A stretch of DNA of 64,000 bases from SLRI01 sp942491185 (GTDB taxonomy: Bacteria > Pseudomonadota > Alphaproteobacteria > Geminicoccales > Geminicoccaceae), in contig CALOAB010000021.1 of the NCBI GenBank assembly GCA_942491185.1, positions 1 to 64,000 on the forward strand. Reading direction: 5' to 3'. The notes under the pieces are model-generated. The model had not been told where the DNA came from and did no database searches. It was given only the letters and a program-made list of their open reading frames with translations. Made by a program: the position numbers and the translations under genes. Below, in pieces: positions 25,223 to 35,040 of this stretch; position 1 is the first letter of the stretch, and each line of letters starts with the position of its first letter.

Positions 25223-25553
25223 CTATGATCCAGAGGTGGAGCGGTTGGCCGCAGCCGTTGCGGGGTCGAACGCGTCGACGTCGTGCCCGGGAATCAGCCT
25301 GGAGGCCAGAGCCGGCTGGCGCGCCGCCGGGCTTCTGTGCCACGAGGCGGCGTGCCGGACGCTGAGCATCATAGGCTTGGCCGTCGCCACCCGGACTGTC
25401 GCCACGAAGCGTGCGACGCAGCCCGGCCAGCTCGTCGGTGCGTCGCTGTTGCAGCCGCCAGCTTTGCCAAAGGAGGCCGATCATGAGAACGATGGTGAAG
25501 CCGAAAGCGGCCCAGACGTAGCCGCCATATCCTCCCATCGCCAAGGCCTGCAC
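25223..25553 (-). CDS. ccmD: haem exporter accessory protein CcmD, probably frameshifted
   Basis: The N-terminus MGGYGGYVWAAFGFTIVLMIGLLWQSWRLQQRR is a typical CcmD: an MGGYGxYVW motif, one membrane helix and a basic tail. GTG 25553 (VQALAMGGYGG) or ATG 25538 may be the start. CcmD normally has 50-70 residues. This frame has no nearby stop and would run over ccmE, while codon third positions turn GC-rich in another frame from about 25405 that stops at 25223, 7 bases before ccmE. A one-base slip near 25400-25412 would give about 105 residues. CcmD helps release holo-CcmE from CcmABC; ccmABC are not in the window. Confidence 0.6.
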
Positions 25554-25799
25554 TGATATTCTCCCATCGACACGGCGGATTCCCAACCGCGACGTCGCCG
25601 ATTAACCCCAACTTCACGGTCTCGGACTACAGATGACTTTCAATGTAAACCCGTCCAGACACATCCGCGAGACCTTCGGCCGCAGATGGCCGGGTTTTCA
25701 TCTTTTGCGCCGGTTGCCGCTTGTCGCCGATGCGGCTCTGGGCTGCAGCAAGACGCGCATTTCGGCCGGCCCGGCGCGGCGGACGGGCCTGCAGCACCG

Positions 25800-28658
25800 A
25801 TGACCCAGGCGGGCTTGCCGTTGACTGTTTTGGACGAGACGACCGCTGATGCCGAGCTGGAGACGCCGTCCGCGGTCCGGGCGCCAGCACCGCCCGATGG
25901 CGCGCTGCCGGATGCGGCGGCGCTCGATGTCGACGGCTACCGGCAGGCCATCGCGGCCCCGCTCGGCGATGCGGTAACGCCGACGGATGTCGCGATGGCG
26001 ATCCGCGATCGCATGCGCACTGCGCTCGACGAGGGCAATGCCCGGCTGCGCCAGGCGTTCGACGCCGCCGGCGACGGTGTGCAGCTCGCTGCCGATCATG
26101 CGCGGCTGGTCGACGCCGTGCTGGCGGGCGCCATGGACTTTGCCGAGCGCCGCGTCTACCCGATCGCTAACCGGACCCGCGGCGAGGAGCTGGCGCTGCT
26201 GGCGGTCGGTGGCTACGGCCGCGGCGAGCTGGCGCCCCATTCCGACATCGATATCCTCATTCTCCACCCCTACAAGCCGACCCCGCACCACGAGCAGATG
26301 GCCGAGTTCCTGCTCTATCGGCTCTGGGATCTGGGCCTCAAGGTGGGCCAGTCGACCCGCTCGCTGAACGAGAGCATCAAGCTCGGCAAGAGTGATTTCA
26401 CGATCCGCACGACGCTGCTCGAGACACGGCCGATCTGGGGCTCGGAGCGGCTCGCCCAGGAGCTGGAAAGCCGGGTCAGAAACGAGATCTGCCACCGCAA
26501 CGAGAGCGATTACATCGAGGCGAAGCTTGCCGAGCGCGATGCCCGGCACCAGCGCATGGGCGACAGCCGCTATCTGCTCGAGCCGAACATCAAGGAGGGC
26601 AAGGGGGGCTTGCGCGATTTGCAGACCCTGGTCTGGCTGGCGCGGCACATCCACGACACCAGGAGCTGGAGCGACCTCGTCCAACACGATGTGCTGACCC
26701 GCAGCGGGCTCAACAGCTTCCTTAGGGCCAGGCGCTTCCTGTGGACCGTGCGCTGCCACCTGCACTACATGACGGGCCGCGCCGAGGAGCGGCTGACCTT
26801 CGATCTGCAGCCCCAGATCGCGCAGGCGATGGGCTACCGCGACCGAGCGCGCTCGAGCGGCGTCGAGCGGTTCATGAAGCGCTACTACCTGGTCGCCAAG
26901 GAGGTCGGCACGCTGACCCGGACGGTCTGCGCCGCCTTGGAGGAGCAGTTCAAGCACAAGCCACGCTTCGTCCTGCCGCGCTTCGGCCCCACCAAGCGAC
27001 GGATCAACGGCTTCATCGTGCAGGGCAACCGGCTGACGCTCGACGATCCCGAGCTCTTCGCCAAGCGACCGCTGGCGATGCTCGAGTATTTCCAGATCGC
27101 CCAGTCGCGCGAGCTCGACTACCACCCCACGGCGCTGACCGCTCTTTCCCGCAACTTGCGGCGCGTCGATCAGGCGCTGCGCGACGACCCCGAGGCCAAC
27201 CGGTTGTTCCTCGCCATGCTGACCAGCGCCAAGGACCCGGCGCTGACGCTGACGCGGATGAACGAGGCCGGGCTGCTCGGCCGCTTCGTGCCGGAGTTCG
27301 GGCGGGTCGTGGCGCTGATGCAGCACAGCCTCTACCACGTCTACACGGTGGACGAGCACACGATCCGGGTCATTGACGACCTGCACAAGATCGAGGTCGG
27401 CGGGCTCGAGGCGCAGGTGCCGCTGTCGACCAGGATCATGCCGCAGCTGACCTCGCGCACCGAGCTCTATGTCGCAGCCTTCCTGCACGATATCGGCAAG
27501 GGGCGCGGCGGCAATCACAGCGAGATCGGCGAGGCGATCGCGCTCAAGCTGGCGCCGCGCTTCGGCCTCGGCGATGCCGGCACCGAGACGGTGGCCTGGC
27601 TCGTCCGCCATCATCTGGTGATGAGCCATTTCGCCTTTCGCCGAGACACCGAGGACCCGAAGACGCTCGCCGACTTCGTCGCCATCGTCCAGTCGCCGGA
27701 GCGGCTGCGCCTGCTGCTCGTCCTGACCGTGGCCGACATTCGCTCCGTCGGCCCGACTGTCTGGAACGGCTGGAAGGGCCAGCTGCTGCGCGAGCTCTAC
27801 CACGAGGCCGAGGCGGCGATGGCCGCGGGCGATCTCAAGGGCCGCCGGCAACAGCGGATCGAGGGTGGCAAGCTGGCATTGGCCGATGCACTGGCCAGGG
27901 AGCCGCAGGGCTGGACGGCAGCCGAGATCGACGCCTGGCTGCAGCTGCACAACCCGCGCTACTGGCTCGGCATCCCGCTGGAGGCGCATATCCGCCACGC
28001 CAATCTCGCTCGCCGGGCCAGGGCGGACGGGGCGCCAGTTGCGGTCGACTACTTCGTCGACACTTTTCAGGCGCGCACCGAGATCACGATCTACGCCGCC
28101 GACCATTCGGGTCTGTTCATGAAGGTGGCGGGTGCCCTGGCATTGGCCAGCGTGAGCATCGTCAGCGCACACGTCTTCACGACGGCCGACGGCATGGCGC
28201 TCGACACGTTCGGCGTGCAGGATGCCGGTCGTCAGGGCGCGGTCGACGATCAGAACCGCTTTCGCCGGATCGAAAAGTATCTGCGACTGGTGCTGGCCGG
28301 CGAGGCCGAGATCGAGCGGGAGCTGGCCAAGCGCCGCTCCAACCTGCCGCCGCGCAGCGAGGTGTTCACGGTCGAGCCGCGCGTCCTGGTCAACAACCAG
28401 GCGAGCCGGACACACAGCGTGATCGAGGTCAACGGGCGCGATAGGCCGGGCCTTCTCTACCGCGTTGCCCGGGTGCTCAAGGATCGCGGCCTGGTGATCC
28501 ACAGCGCCCATATCAGCACCTATGGCGAGCGGGTGGTCGACGTCTTCTATGTCAAGGACGTGTTCGGCATGAAGCTGGCGAGCCGCGCCAAGATCGAGCG
28601 GCTGGAGAAGGAGCTGAAAGCGGCGATCGCCGAGCCCAAGGTCGAGAGCCGCCGTTGA
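25800..28658 (+). CDS. glnD: bifunctional uridylyltransferase/uridylyl-removing enzyme
   Basis: The main nitrogen sensor: uridylylates PII (GlnB/GlnK) when glutamine is low and reverses this when it is high, upstream of NtrB/NtrC. About 952 residues from ATG 25800; an in-frame ATG at 25686 would add 38 residues and neither has a good ribosome binding site. Domains: nucleotidyltransferase (AVGGYGRGELAPHSDIDILIL), GlnD UR/UTase helical region (YLLEPNIKEGKGGLRDLQTL), HD phosphohydrolase (FLHDIGKGRGGNHSEIG) and two C-terminal ACT domains (about 785-860 and 895-950). murJ overlaps its stop. The ntr genes it acts on are 20 kb away in this window. Confidence 0.95.
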   Translation: MTQAGLPLTVLDETTADAELETPSAVRAPAPPDGALPDAAALDVDGYRQAIAAPLGDAVTPTDVAMAIRDRMRTALDEGNARLRQAFDAAGDGVQLAADHARLVDAVLAGAMDFAERRVYPIANRTRGEELALLAVGGYGRGELAPHSDIDILILHPYKPTPHHEQMAEFLLYRLWDLGLKVGQSTRSLNESIKLGKSDFTIRTTLLETRPIWGSERLAQELESRVRNEICHRNESDYIEAKLAERDARHQRMGDSRYLLEPNIKEGKGGLRDLQTLVWLARHIHDTRSWSDLVQHDVLTRSGLNSFLRARRFLWTVRCHLHYMTGRAEERLTFDLQPQIAQAMGYRDRARSSGVERFMKRYYLVAKEVGTLTRTVCAALEEQFKHKPRFVLPRFGPTKRRINGFIVQGNRLTLDDPELFAKRPLAMLEYFQIAQSRELDYHPTALTALSRNLRRVDQALRDDPEANRLFLAMLTSAKDPALTLTRMNEAGLLGRFVPEFGRVVALMQHSLYHVYTVDEHTIRVIDDLHKIEVGGLEAQVPLSTRIMPQLTSRTELYVAAFLHDIGKGRGGNHSEIGEAIALKLAPRFGLGDAGTETVAWLVRHHLVMSHFAFRRDTEDPKTLADFVAIVQSPERLRLLLVLTVADIRSVGPTVWNGWKGQLLRELYHEAEAAMAAGDLKGRRQQRIEGGKLALADALAREPQGWTAAEIDAWLQLHNPRYWLGIPLEAHIRHANLARRARADGAPVAVDYFVDTFQARTEITIYAADHSGLFMKVAGALALASVSIVSAHVFTTADGMALDTFGVQDAGRQGAVDDQNRFRRIEKYLRLVLAGEAEIERELAKRRSNLPPRSEVFTVEPRVLVNNQASRTHSVIEVNGRDRPGLLYRVARVLKDRGLVIHSAHISTYGERVVDVFYVKDVFGMKLASRAKIERLEKELKAAIAEPKVESRR

Positions 28659-30205
28659 ACATCGTCAAGGCGGCCGTGACCGTCGGCTCCTTCACGCTGG
28701 TCTCACGCGTGCTGGGCTTCGTCCGCGACCTCATGATCGCGAGCGTGCTCGGCGCCTCGGCAATGGCCGACAGCTTCTTCGTCAGCTTCAAGCTCGCCAA
28801 TCTGTTCCGCCGGCTGTTCGCCGAGGGCGCCTTCAATGCCGCCTTCGTGCCGTTGTTCGCCCGGACGCTCGAGGGCGAGGGCGAGGACGAGGCCAGGCGC
28901 TTCGCCAGAGAGGCGCTGGCGATCATGACGACGGTCCTCCTGGTCGTCGTGCTCGTGGCCCTGCTCGCCATGCCCTATCTGGTGCGGGTCCTGGCACCCG
29001 GCTTCGCGCCCGATGGCGAGCGATACGGGCTCGCGGTCGAGCTCAGCCGGATCACCTTTCCCTATCTGATGTTCATCTCGCTCGCGGCGTTGTTCAGCGG
29101 CATCTTGAACTCGATCGGCCAGTTCGCGGCAGCGGCCTTCGCGCCGATCATCCTCAATCTGGTGCTGATCAGCGCGCTGCTGCTGGCCAACCTGCACCCC
29201 GAGACGCCGGCGCATGCCTTGGCCTGGGGCGTCTTCGTCGCCGGCATCCTGCAGCTCGCCTGGGTGGCGGTGGCCGTCAGGCGCAACGGCATGGCGATCC
29301 GCCTGCAACGGCCGCGCGTGACGCCGCGGATCAAGCGGCTGTTCACGCTGATGCTGCCGGGTGCCATCGGCTCCGGCGTCTATCAGGTCAATCTGGTCAT
29401 CGACATGTGGTTCGCCTCGCTGCTGCCGGTGGGAGCCGTCTCCTATCTCTTCTACGCCGATCGCTTGAACCAGCTGCCGCTCGGCATCATCGGCATCGCC
29501 ATCGGCACGGCCCTGCTGCCGATGCTGAGCCGGCAGTTCCGCTCCGGCCAGGACCAGGCGGCGAGCCATACGCAGAACCGGGCGATCGAGATGGGGCTGC
29601 TCTTGACGCTGCCGGCGGCAGCGGCGCTCATCGTGCTCGCCACGCCGATCATCACCGTGCTGTTCGAGCGGGACGCTTTCACCGCCGCCGACACCACAGC
29701 CACGGCCGCCGCGCTCATGGCGTTCTCAATTGGCCTGCCCGCCTACGTGCTGATCAAGGTGCTGGTGCCGGGCTTCTTCGCCCGGGAGGACACGGCGACC
29801 CCGGTCAAGGTGGCGGCGGTCTGCCTGATCGCCAACGTGCTCTTGATCCTGGCGCTGATCGGCCCGCTGGCGCATGTCGGAATTGCGCTCGCCACGGCCC
29901 TTTCCAATGCCGTGAACGCGACGCTGCTCACCGTCATCCTGCTCCGGCGTGGTCATCTGCAGCTTGATGCGCGGCTGCGCCGGGTGGTGCCACGGATCGC
30001 GCTGGCGACGCTGGTGATGGCGGTAGCGTTGCTGCTCGCCGACCGGCTGCTGCCGATCGCGCAGCCGATATTGGCGCTGGCCGTCACGATCCTGATCGGC
30101 GCCGCCGTCTACGGCGTGGCGGCGGTGGGCCTGGGCGCTGCCGATCTCGCTGATCTGCGGCGGCAGCTGTCACGGCGGGGGCAGGCCGTCGAGCCCGACG
30201 CTTGA
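28655..30205 (+). CDS. murJ: lipid II flippase MurJ (MviN)
   Basis: 516 residues, about 14 membrane helices, starting at TTG 28655 that overlaps the glnD TGA by three bases, so translation is probably coupled. The N-terminus VSRVLGFVRDLMIASVLGASAMADSFFVSFKLANLFRRLFAEGAFNAAFVPLF is the MurJ/MOP superfamily signature. It moves lipid II across the inner membrane for peptidoglycan synthesis. The glnD-murJ-trpS order is common in alphaproteobacteria. Confidence 0.95.
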   Translation: MNIVKAAVTVGSFTLVSRVLGFVRDLMIASVLGASAMADSFFVSFKLANLFRRLFAEGAFNAAFVPLFARTLEGEGEDEARRFAREALAIMTTVLLVVVLVALLAMPYLVRVLAPGFAPDGERYGLAVELSRITFPYLMFISLAALFSGILNSIGQFAAAAFAPIILNLVLISALLLANLHPETPAHALAWGVFVAGILQLAWVAVAVRRNGMAIRLQRPRVTPRIKRLFTLMLPGAIGSGVYQVNLVIDMWFASLLPVGAVSYLFYADRLNQLPLGIIGIAIGTALLPMLSRQFRSGQDQAASHTQNRAIEMGLLLTLPAAAALIVLATPIITVLFERDAFTAADTTATAAALMAFSIGLPAYVLIKVLVPGFFAREDTATPVKVAAVCLIANVLLILALIGPLAHVGIALATALSNAVNATLLTVILLRRGHLQLDARLRRVVPRIALATLVMAVALLLADRLLPIAQPILALAVTILIGAAVYGVAAVGLGAADLADLRRQLSRRGQAVEPDA

Positions 30206-30265
30206 CAGCGGCGCCCGGGCGTGGCTCGAACGGGCGCGCGTTTCGCCCGAGGAGTCCAACGTTCG

Positions 30266-31255
30266 ATGCAAGGCCGCATTTTCTCCGGCATCCAGCCGAC
30301 CCATGGCATTCAGCTCGGCAATTATCTGGGCGCCATTCGCAACTGGGTGCGACTGCAGGACAGCTTCGAGTGCATCTACTGCATCGTCGACCAGCATGCG
30401 CTGAACACGGTGCAGAACGCGGACGAGATGCGCCGCAACACGCGCGAGGTGGCAGCTGCCCTCCTGGCATCGGGCATCGATCCGGCGCGCTCGGTCGTCT
30501 TCGTGCAAAGCCGGGTCGAGGCGCATAGCCGGCTCGCCTGGGTGCTGAACTGCTGCACGCCCATGGGCTGGCTCAACCGCATGACGCAGTTCAAGGAGAA
30601 GGCCGGCAAACATCGCGAGAACGCACCGGTCGGGCTCTTCGTCTACCCGGTGCTGCAGGCCGCCGACATCCTGGCCTATCGGGCGACGCATGTGCCCGTG
30701 GGCGAGGACCAAAAGCAGCATCTCGAGCTTTCCCGCGACATCGCGGCAAGCTTCAACCGGCGCTTCGCCGAAGAGTTCTTCCCGCTGCCCGAGCCGATGA
30801 TCCAGGCCGAGGCGGCGCGGGTCATGTCGCTGCGCGACGGCACCAAGAAGATGAGCAAGTCCGATCCGTCGGACATGAGCCGGATCAACCTCACGGACGA
30901 CGCCGACGCGATCGCCACCAAGATCCGCAAGGCCAAGTCCGACAGCATTCTCGGCATCAGCTACGATCCCGAGAGCCGGCCCGAGGCGAGCAATCTGCTC
31001 TCGATCTTCGCAGCACTCGCCGATCGCGACAGGGCCGATGTGGCGAGCGAGCACGCGGCAACCAGCTTCGCTGCGTTCAAGGAGCTGCTGGCCGAGCTCT
31101 GCGTCGAGAAGCTGGCGCCGATCAACGCCGAGATGCGCCGCCTGCTCGCCGATCCAGCACACCTCGACGCCGTGCTCGCGGACGGCGCGGCGCGCGCCGG
31201 CGCGATCGCCACGCCGATCGTCGACGAAGCCTACGAGGCGGTTGGGTTCACCTGA
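30266..31255 (+). CDS. trpS: tryptophanyl-tRNA synthetase
   Basis: 329 residues from ATG 30266 with GAGGAG at 30249-30254. Class I synthetase: HIGH-equivalent IQPTHGIQLGNYLGAI near the N-terminus (TrpRS enzymes vary at the first His; Escherichia coli has TIGN) and KKMSKSDPSDMSRI as the KMSKS loop. VGEDQKQHLELSRDIA and YPVLQAADILAY are tryptophan-site segments. Charges tRNA-Trp. Third gene of the glnD-murJ-trpS run. Confidence 0.96.
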   Translation: MQGRIFSGIQPTHGIQLGNYLGAIRNWVRLQDSFECIYCIVDQHALNTVQNADEMRRNTREVAAALLASGIDPARSVVFVQSRVEAHSRLAWVLNCCTPMGWLNRMTQFKEKAGKHRENAPVGLFVYPVLQAADILAYRATHVPVGEDQKQHLELSRDIAASFNRRFAEEFFPLPEPMIQAEAARVMSLRDGTKKMSKSDPSDMSRINLTDDADAIATKIRKAKSDSILGISYDPESRPEASNLLSIFAALADRDRADVASEHAATSFAAFKELLAELCVEKLAPINAEMRRLLADPAHLDAVLADGAARAGAIATPIVDEAYEAVGFT

Positions 31256-31410
31256 GCGGGTGAGGCGGCGGCGCGGCCACGAGTAGGGCGGCGCTGGGTT
31301 TTGGTTATGTACGGAATCGTGTGGGCGGGCGCTCGGCGGGGTCGGGACGGGTGGCGGTTGGTGTCGCCTGGGTGGGACGTGATGGGCGATCGGGTGGCGG
31401 CGGATTGGCG

Positions 31411-32844
31411 TCAACCGTGGTTGATGGCGATGGTCTTCAACCGGCTGAACTCGTAGAGCGCCTCGAAGCCCTTCTCGCGACCATGGCCGGAGCGCTTGAC
31501 GCCGCCGAAGGGCAGCTCGATGCCGCCGCCGGCCCCGTAGCCGTTGACATAGACCTGCCCGGCGTCGAGCCGCCGGGCGACGCGGAGCTGGCGGCCGCCA
31601 TCCTTGGTCCAGACGCCGGCGACGAGGCCGTATCGCGTGGCGTTGGCGATGGCGATGGCCTCGGCCTCATCGTCGAACGGGATGGCGACCAGCACGGGTC
31701 CGAAGATCTCTTCCTGGGCCAGCGGATGATCAGGCGGGACGGGGCCGTAGAGCCTGGGCGTCGTGTAGCAGCCGCCGGCCGGCAGGTTCGGGACGCAGCT
31801 GCCTTCGGCGAGCAGCTCGAGGTCGCTCGCCTGGTCGAGATAGCGCTCGATGCGCTCTTGCTGCTGCCGGTTGATCAAGGGCCCGAGATCGAGGTCTGCG
31901 TCATGCGGGCCAACGCGTAGCGCCCGGAATCGCTGGGCCAGCTTCTCCGTGACCGCGTCGAAGACCGAACGCTCGATCAGCACGCGCGAGCCGGCCGAGC
32001 AGGTTTGCCCGGCGTTTTGGATGATGGCGTTGGTGATGATCGGCAGCGCTGCGTCGAGATCGGCGTCGGCAAAGACCAATTGCGCCGACTTGCCGCCGAG
32101 CTCGAGCGTGCAACCGATTGTCCGCTCGGCTGCGGCCTTCTGGATCAGCGTGCCGACCTCGGGGCTGCCGGTGAACGAGATGAAATCGATGTCGGGGTGC
32201 GCGGCCAGGGCCGCTCCGGCCTCCTCGCCCATGCCGGTGACGACGTTCAGCGCACCCGGCGGCAGGCCACAATCGAGCGCCATGCGCGCCACCTCGAGGC
32301 AGCTGAGCCCGGCATCCTCGGCGGGCTTGAGCACGCAGGCATTGCCCATGGCGATGGCGGCGCCCACCGAGCGGCCGAAGATCTGCGCCGGGTAGTTCCA
32401 GGGGATGATGTGCGCGGTGACGCCGTGCGGCTCGCGGATGCCGGTGACCAGCCAGTCGTTGAGAAAGGGGATTTGGGGGCCGTGCACCTTGTCGGCGGCC
32501 CCGCCGTAGAACTCGAGATAGCGGGCGAGGCAGGTGATGTCGGTGGCGGCCTGCCGGGTTGGCTTGCCGCAATCCCTGGCCTCGAGCGTGGTCAGCTCCT
32601 CGTGCCGGTCGCGGACCGCCTGGGCCAGGCGGCTGAGCACGCGGCCGCGCTCGGTTGCGGTCATCTTGCCGTAAGCGCCCAGGGTGAGCGCGTGACGGGC
32701 GGCGATGACGGCCGTGTCGATCTCTGCCTTGTCGCCACGGGCCGCGGTGGCGAACGGCTTGCCGTCGGACGGGCAGCACATCGCGAAGCGGCCACCCTCG
32801 GCCGGCACATCCTCGCCGTCGATCAGACAGGCATAGTCGCGCAT
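31411..32844 (-). CDS. NAD(P)-dependent aldehyde dehydrogenase
   Basis: 477 residues from ATG 32844 with GGAGG 10 bases upstream; the frame stays open far beyond this start. Family residues: IIPWNYPAQ (Asn), LELGGKSAQLVF (general-base Glu), GQTCSAGSRVL (nucleophile Cys), EEIFGPVL and the C-terminal LPFGGVKRSGHGREKG. It oxidises an aldehyde to the acid; the substrate is open. The divergent CoA-transferase and the SDR behind it suggest a small catabolic cluster. Confidence 0.9.
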   Translation of the reverse strand: MRDYACLIDGEDVPAEGGRFAMCCPSDGKPFATAARGDKAEIDTAVIAARHALTLGAYGKMTATERGRVLSRLAQAVRDRHEELTTLEARDCGKPTRQAATDITCLARYLEFYGGAADKVHGPQIPFLNDWLVTGIREPHGVTAHIIPWNYPAQIFGRSVGAAIAMGNACVLKPAEDAGLSCLEVARMALDCGLPPGALNVVTGMGEEAGAALAAHPDIDFISFTGSPEVGTLIQKAAAERTIGCTLELGGKSAQLVFADADLDAALPIITNAIIQNAGQTCSAGSRVLIERSVFDAVTEKLAQRFRALRVGPHDADLDLGPLINRQQQERIERYLDQASDLELLAEGSCVPNLPAGGCYTTPRLYGPVPPDHPLAQEEIFGPVLVAIPFDDEAEAIAIANATRYGLVAGVWTKDGGRQLRVARRLDAGQVYVNGYGAGGGIELPFGGVKRSGHGREKGFEALYEFSRLKTIAINHG

Positions 32845-32928
32845 CGCCCAGCTCCCTCCGCCGCGTCCCGGTCCTTGCGAAAACGGCTTTCTTGTGGAAC
32901 CTCCGCCTGAGATCAGCAAGGAATTGCC

Positions 32929-34053
32929 ATGCGCGGGGACCTGGACGGCCTCTTGGTGGTCAGCGTCGAGCAGGCGGTGGCGGCACCTTATGCCAGCGGC
33001 CGGCTCGCCGATGCCGGGGCCAGGGTGATCAAGGTGGAGCGGCCGGAGGGCGATTTCGCCCGCCGCTACGATCGCTACGTCAATGGCGAGAGCGCCTATT
33101 TCGTCTGGCTCAACCGCGGCAAGGAGTCGGTGGCGCTCGACCTCAAGGCCAAGGCGGATCTGGCACTCCTGCACCGGATGATCGAGCGGGCCGACATCGT
33201 CATCCAGAACCTGGCGCCGGGTGCTGCCGGGCGGCTCGGCATCGACAATGCGACGCTCACCGCTCGCCACCCGGCACTCATCGCCTGTGCGATCTCCGGC
33301 TATGGCGAGCATGGGCCGATGGCGAGCCAAAAAGCCTATGATCTCCTGGTCCAGGCCGAGACGGGCCTTGCCGGCATCAACGGCACGCCCGAGGGACCGG
33401 CCCGGGTCGGCGTCTCGGTCACCGACATCGCCGCCGGGATGACCGCGTTTCAGGCGATCCTTCAGGCGCTGATCGGCCGCGGCCGCACCGGCCGGGGGCG
33501 CGGCATCGAGGTCTCGCTCTACCACGCCACCGCGGACTGGATGAACGTGCCCTATCTGCAGCACCGCTATGGTGGGCATACACCGGGCCGATACGGCCTC
33601 GCACATCCGACCATTGCGCCCTATGGCGCCTATGCCTGCGGCTGCGGCCGGGCCGTGCTCTTCTCGATCCAGAACGAGCGTGAGTGGCAAAATCTCTGCA
33701 CGCAGGTGCTGGGCTCGGCAGCGATCGCGACGGATGCGCGCTTCGCCACCAATCCGGATCGGGTGGCCAACCGCGCGGCGCTCGATGGGCTGATCGAGCA
33801 GGTGCTCGGCGCGCATGATCGCGAGACGGTGAGCGCCATGCTGGAGGCCGCCGGCATAGCCTATGGCCGGCTGAGCTCGCTCGACGACCTGCAGCAGCAC
33901 CCGCAGAATCGTTTCATGTCGGTTGCGACGCCCGCCGGAACGATCGATCTCCTGGCGCCGGGAGCACTGCATGACGGCACGCCGCTTTCCCCCGGGCCGG
34001 TGCCGACGATCAACGAGCACGGGGTGTCGATCCGGGCCGAATTTGCCGAATGA
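32929..34053 (+). CDS. CaiB/BaiF (family III) CoA-transferase
   Basis: 374 residues from ATG 32929 (AAGGA 7 bases upstream). Family features: VEQAVAAPYASGRLADAGARVIKVERPEGDFAR, WLNRGKESVALDLK, and the catalytic Asp in QKAYDLLVQAETG (about residue 142). These enzymes move CoA between carboxylates through an aspartyl-CoA anhydride. Followed by an SDR 46 bases on; together with the divergent aldehyde dehydrogenase this looks like an organic-acid breakdown cluster. Confidence 0.9.
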   Translation: MRGDLDGLLVVSVEQAVAAPYASGRLADAGARVIKVERPEGDFARRYDRYVNGESAYFVWLNRGKESVALDLKAKADLALLHRMIERADIVIQNLAPGAAGRLGIDNATLTARHPALIACAISGYGEHGPMASQKAYDLLVQAETGLAGINGTPEGPARVGVSVTDIAAGMTAFQAILQALIGRGRTGRGRGIEVSLYHATADWMNVPYLQHRYGGHTPGRYGLAHPTIAPYGAYACGCGRAVLFSIQNEREWQNLCTQVLGSAAIATDARFATNPDRVANRAALDGLIEQVLGAHDRETVSAMLEAAGIAYGRLSSLDDLQQHPQNRFMSVATPAGTIDLLAPGALHDGTPLSPGPVPTINEHGVSIRAEFAE

Positions 34054-34099
34054 GCCTGAACCGCTAGACTCCCGGCAAACGAAACCGAAGGAAGACTGC

Positions 34100-34888
34100 A
34101 TGCGTTTTTCGAACAAGGCGGTGATCGTCACCGGGGCTGGGCGTGGGATCGGCCGGGCTTGTGCCGAGGCTTTCGCGGCCGAAGGGGCTGCTGTCGTGAT
34201 CGCCGACATCGATGCCGATAGCGGTCACGGGACGGCTGCTGCGATCAATGCGTCTTATGGGCCGGTGGGCGGCTCGGCGATCTTCGTCGCCTGCGATGTG
34301 GGTGATGGCGACCAGTGCGGCGCCCTCGTCGATGCGACGCTGGAATGGGCCGGCCGGCTGGACGTGCTGGTCAACAATGCCGGGCTGGTGAAGGCCGGCA
34401 ATTTTCTCGAGCTCAGCGAGGCGGATTTCGACGCCATACTGCGGGTCAACCTCAAAGGCGCCTTCTTGATGGGCCAGGCGGCGGCCCGGGCGATGGTCGG
34501 CCGACGGCATCCGGGCGCCATCGTCAACATGTCCTCGATCAACGCGACGGTGACCATTCCGAGCCAAGTGCCCTACGTGGTGAGCAAAGGCGGACTCAAC
34601 CAGCTGACCCGGGTCATGGCCTTGTCGCTGGCGGACCAGGGCGTGCGGGTCAACGCCGTCGCCCCCGGCTCCATCGCCACCGAGATGCTGCAATCGGTGA
34701 TGAGCGACGAGACCGCGCGACGGACGATCCTGTCGCGCACGCCCATGGGCCGGCCCGGCGAGCCGGCCGAGGTGGCGCGTGTCGTGCTCTTCCTGGCGAG
34801 CGAGGAGGCGAGCTACGTGACCGGCGAGGTGGTGACGGTCGACGGTGGTCGCATGACCTTGAACTACACGGTGCCGGTACCGGATTGA
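34100..34888 (+). CDS. short-chain dehydrogenase/reductase
   Basis: 262 residues from ATG 34100 with AAGGAAG upstream. Classical SDR: nucleotide loop TGAGRGIG (about 12-19), NNAG (about 93-96), Ser in MSSINAT, YVVSK as the catalytic Tyr-x3-Lys, and the C-terminal VTGEVVTVDGG. Asp in IADIDAD after beta-2 suggests NAD rather than NADP. Substrate unknown; it shares a likely transcript with the CoA-transferase. Confidence 0.9.
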   Translation: MRFSNKAVIVTGAGRGIGRACAEAFAAEGAAVVIADIDADSGHGTAAAINASYGPVGGSAIFVACDVGDGDQCGALVDATLEWAGRLDVLVNNAGLVKAGNFLELSEADFDAILRVNLKGAFLMGQAAARAMVGRRHPGAIVNMSSINATVTIPSQVPYVVSKGGLNQLTRVMALSLADQGVRVNAVAPGSIATEMLQSVMSDETARRTILSRTPMGRPGEPAEVARVVLFLASEEASYVTGEVVTVDGGRMTLNYTVPVPD

Positions 34889-35040
34889 GGCGCTGACCGG
34901 CGGCCGCCGATCGACATGGCAGGTTGACGACACGGCTTGAACCCCGTACCCGAAGCGGTTCCGAGTCCCGGCCTGTTTGGTCGCGCGCGGCTCGCCCGAC
35001 GAATACCTCTCGACGACAAGCATTCTTGAAGGAGACTGGC

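Noticed and set aside
25698..28511. 937-codon open frame antisense to glnD, and similar long frames antisense to trkA (47512-48978), ntrY (50521-52953), ccmF (22955-24820) and uvrC (13799-15688)
   Set aside because: Shadow frames common in GC-rich genomes; their residues have no domain character and the opposite strand carries clear family genes.
30266..31255. QLGN in place of HIGH in TrpRS as a lost catalytic motif
   Set aside because: The first His varies in tryptophanyl-tRNA synthetases (TIGN in Escherichia coli); KMSKS and the rest are intact.
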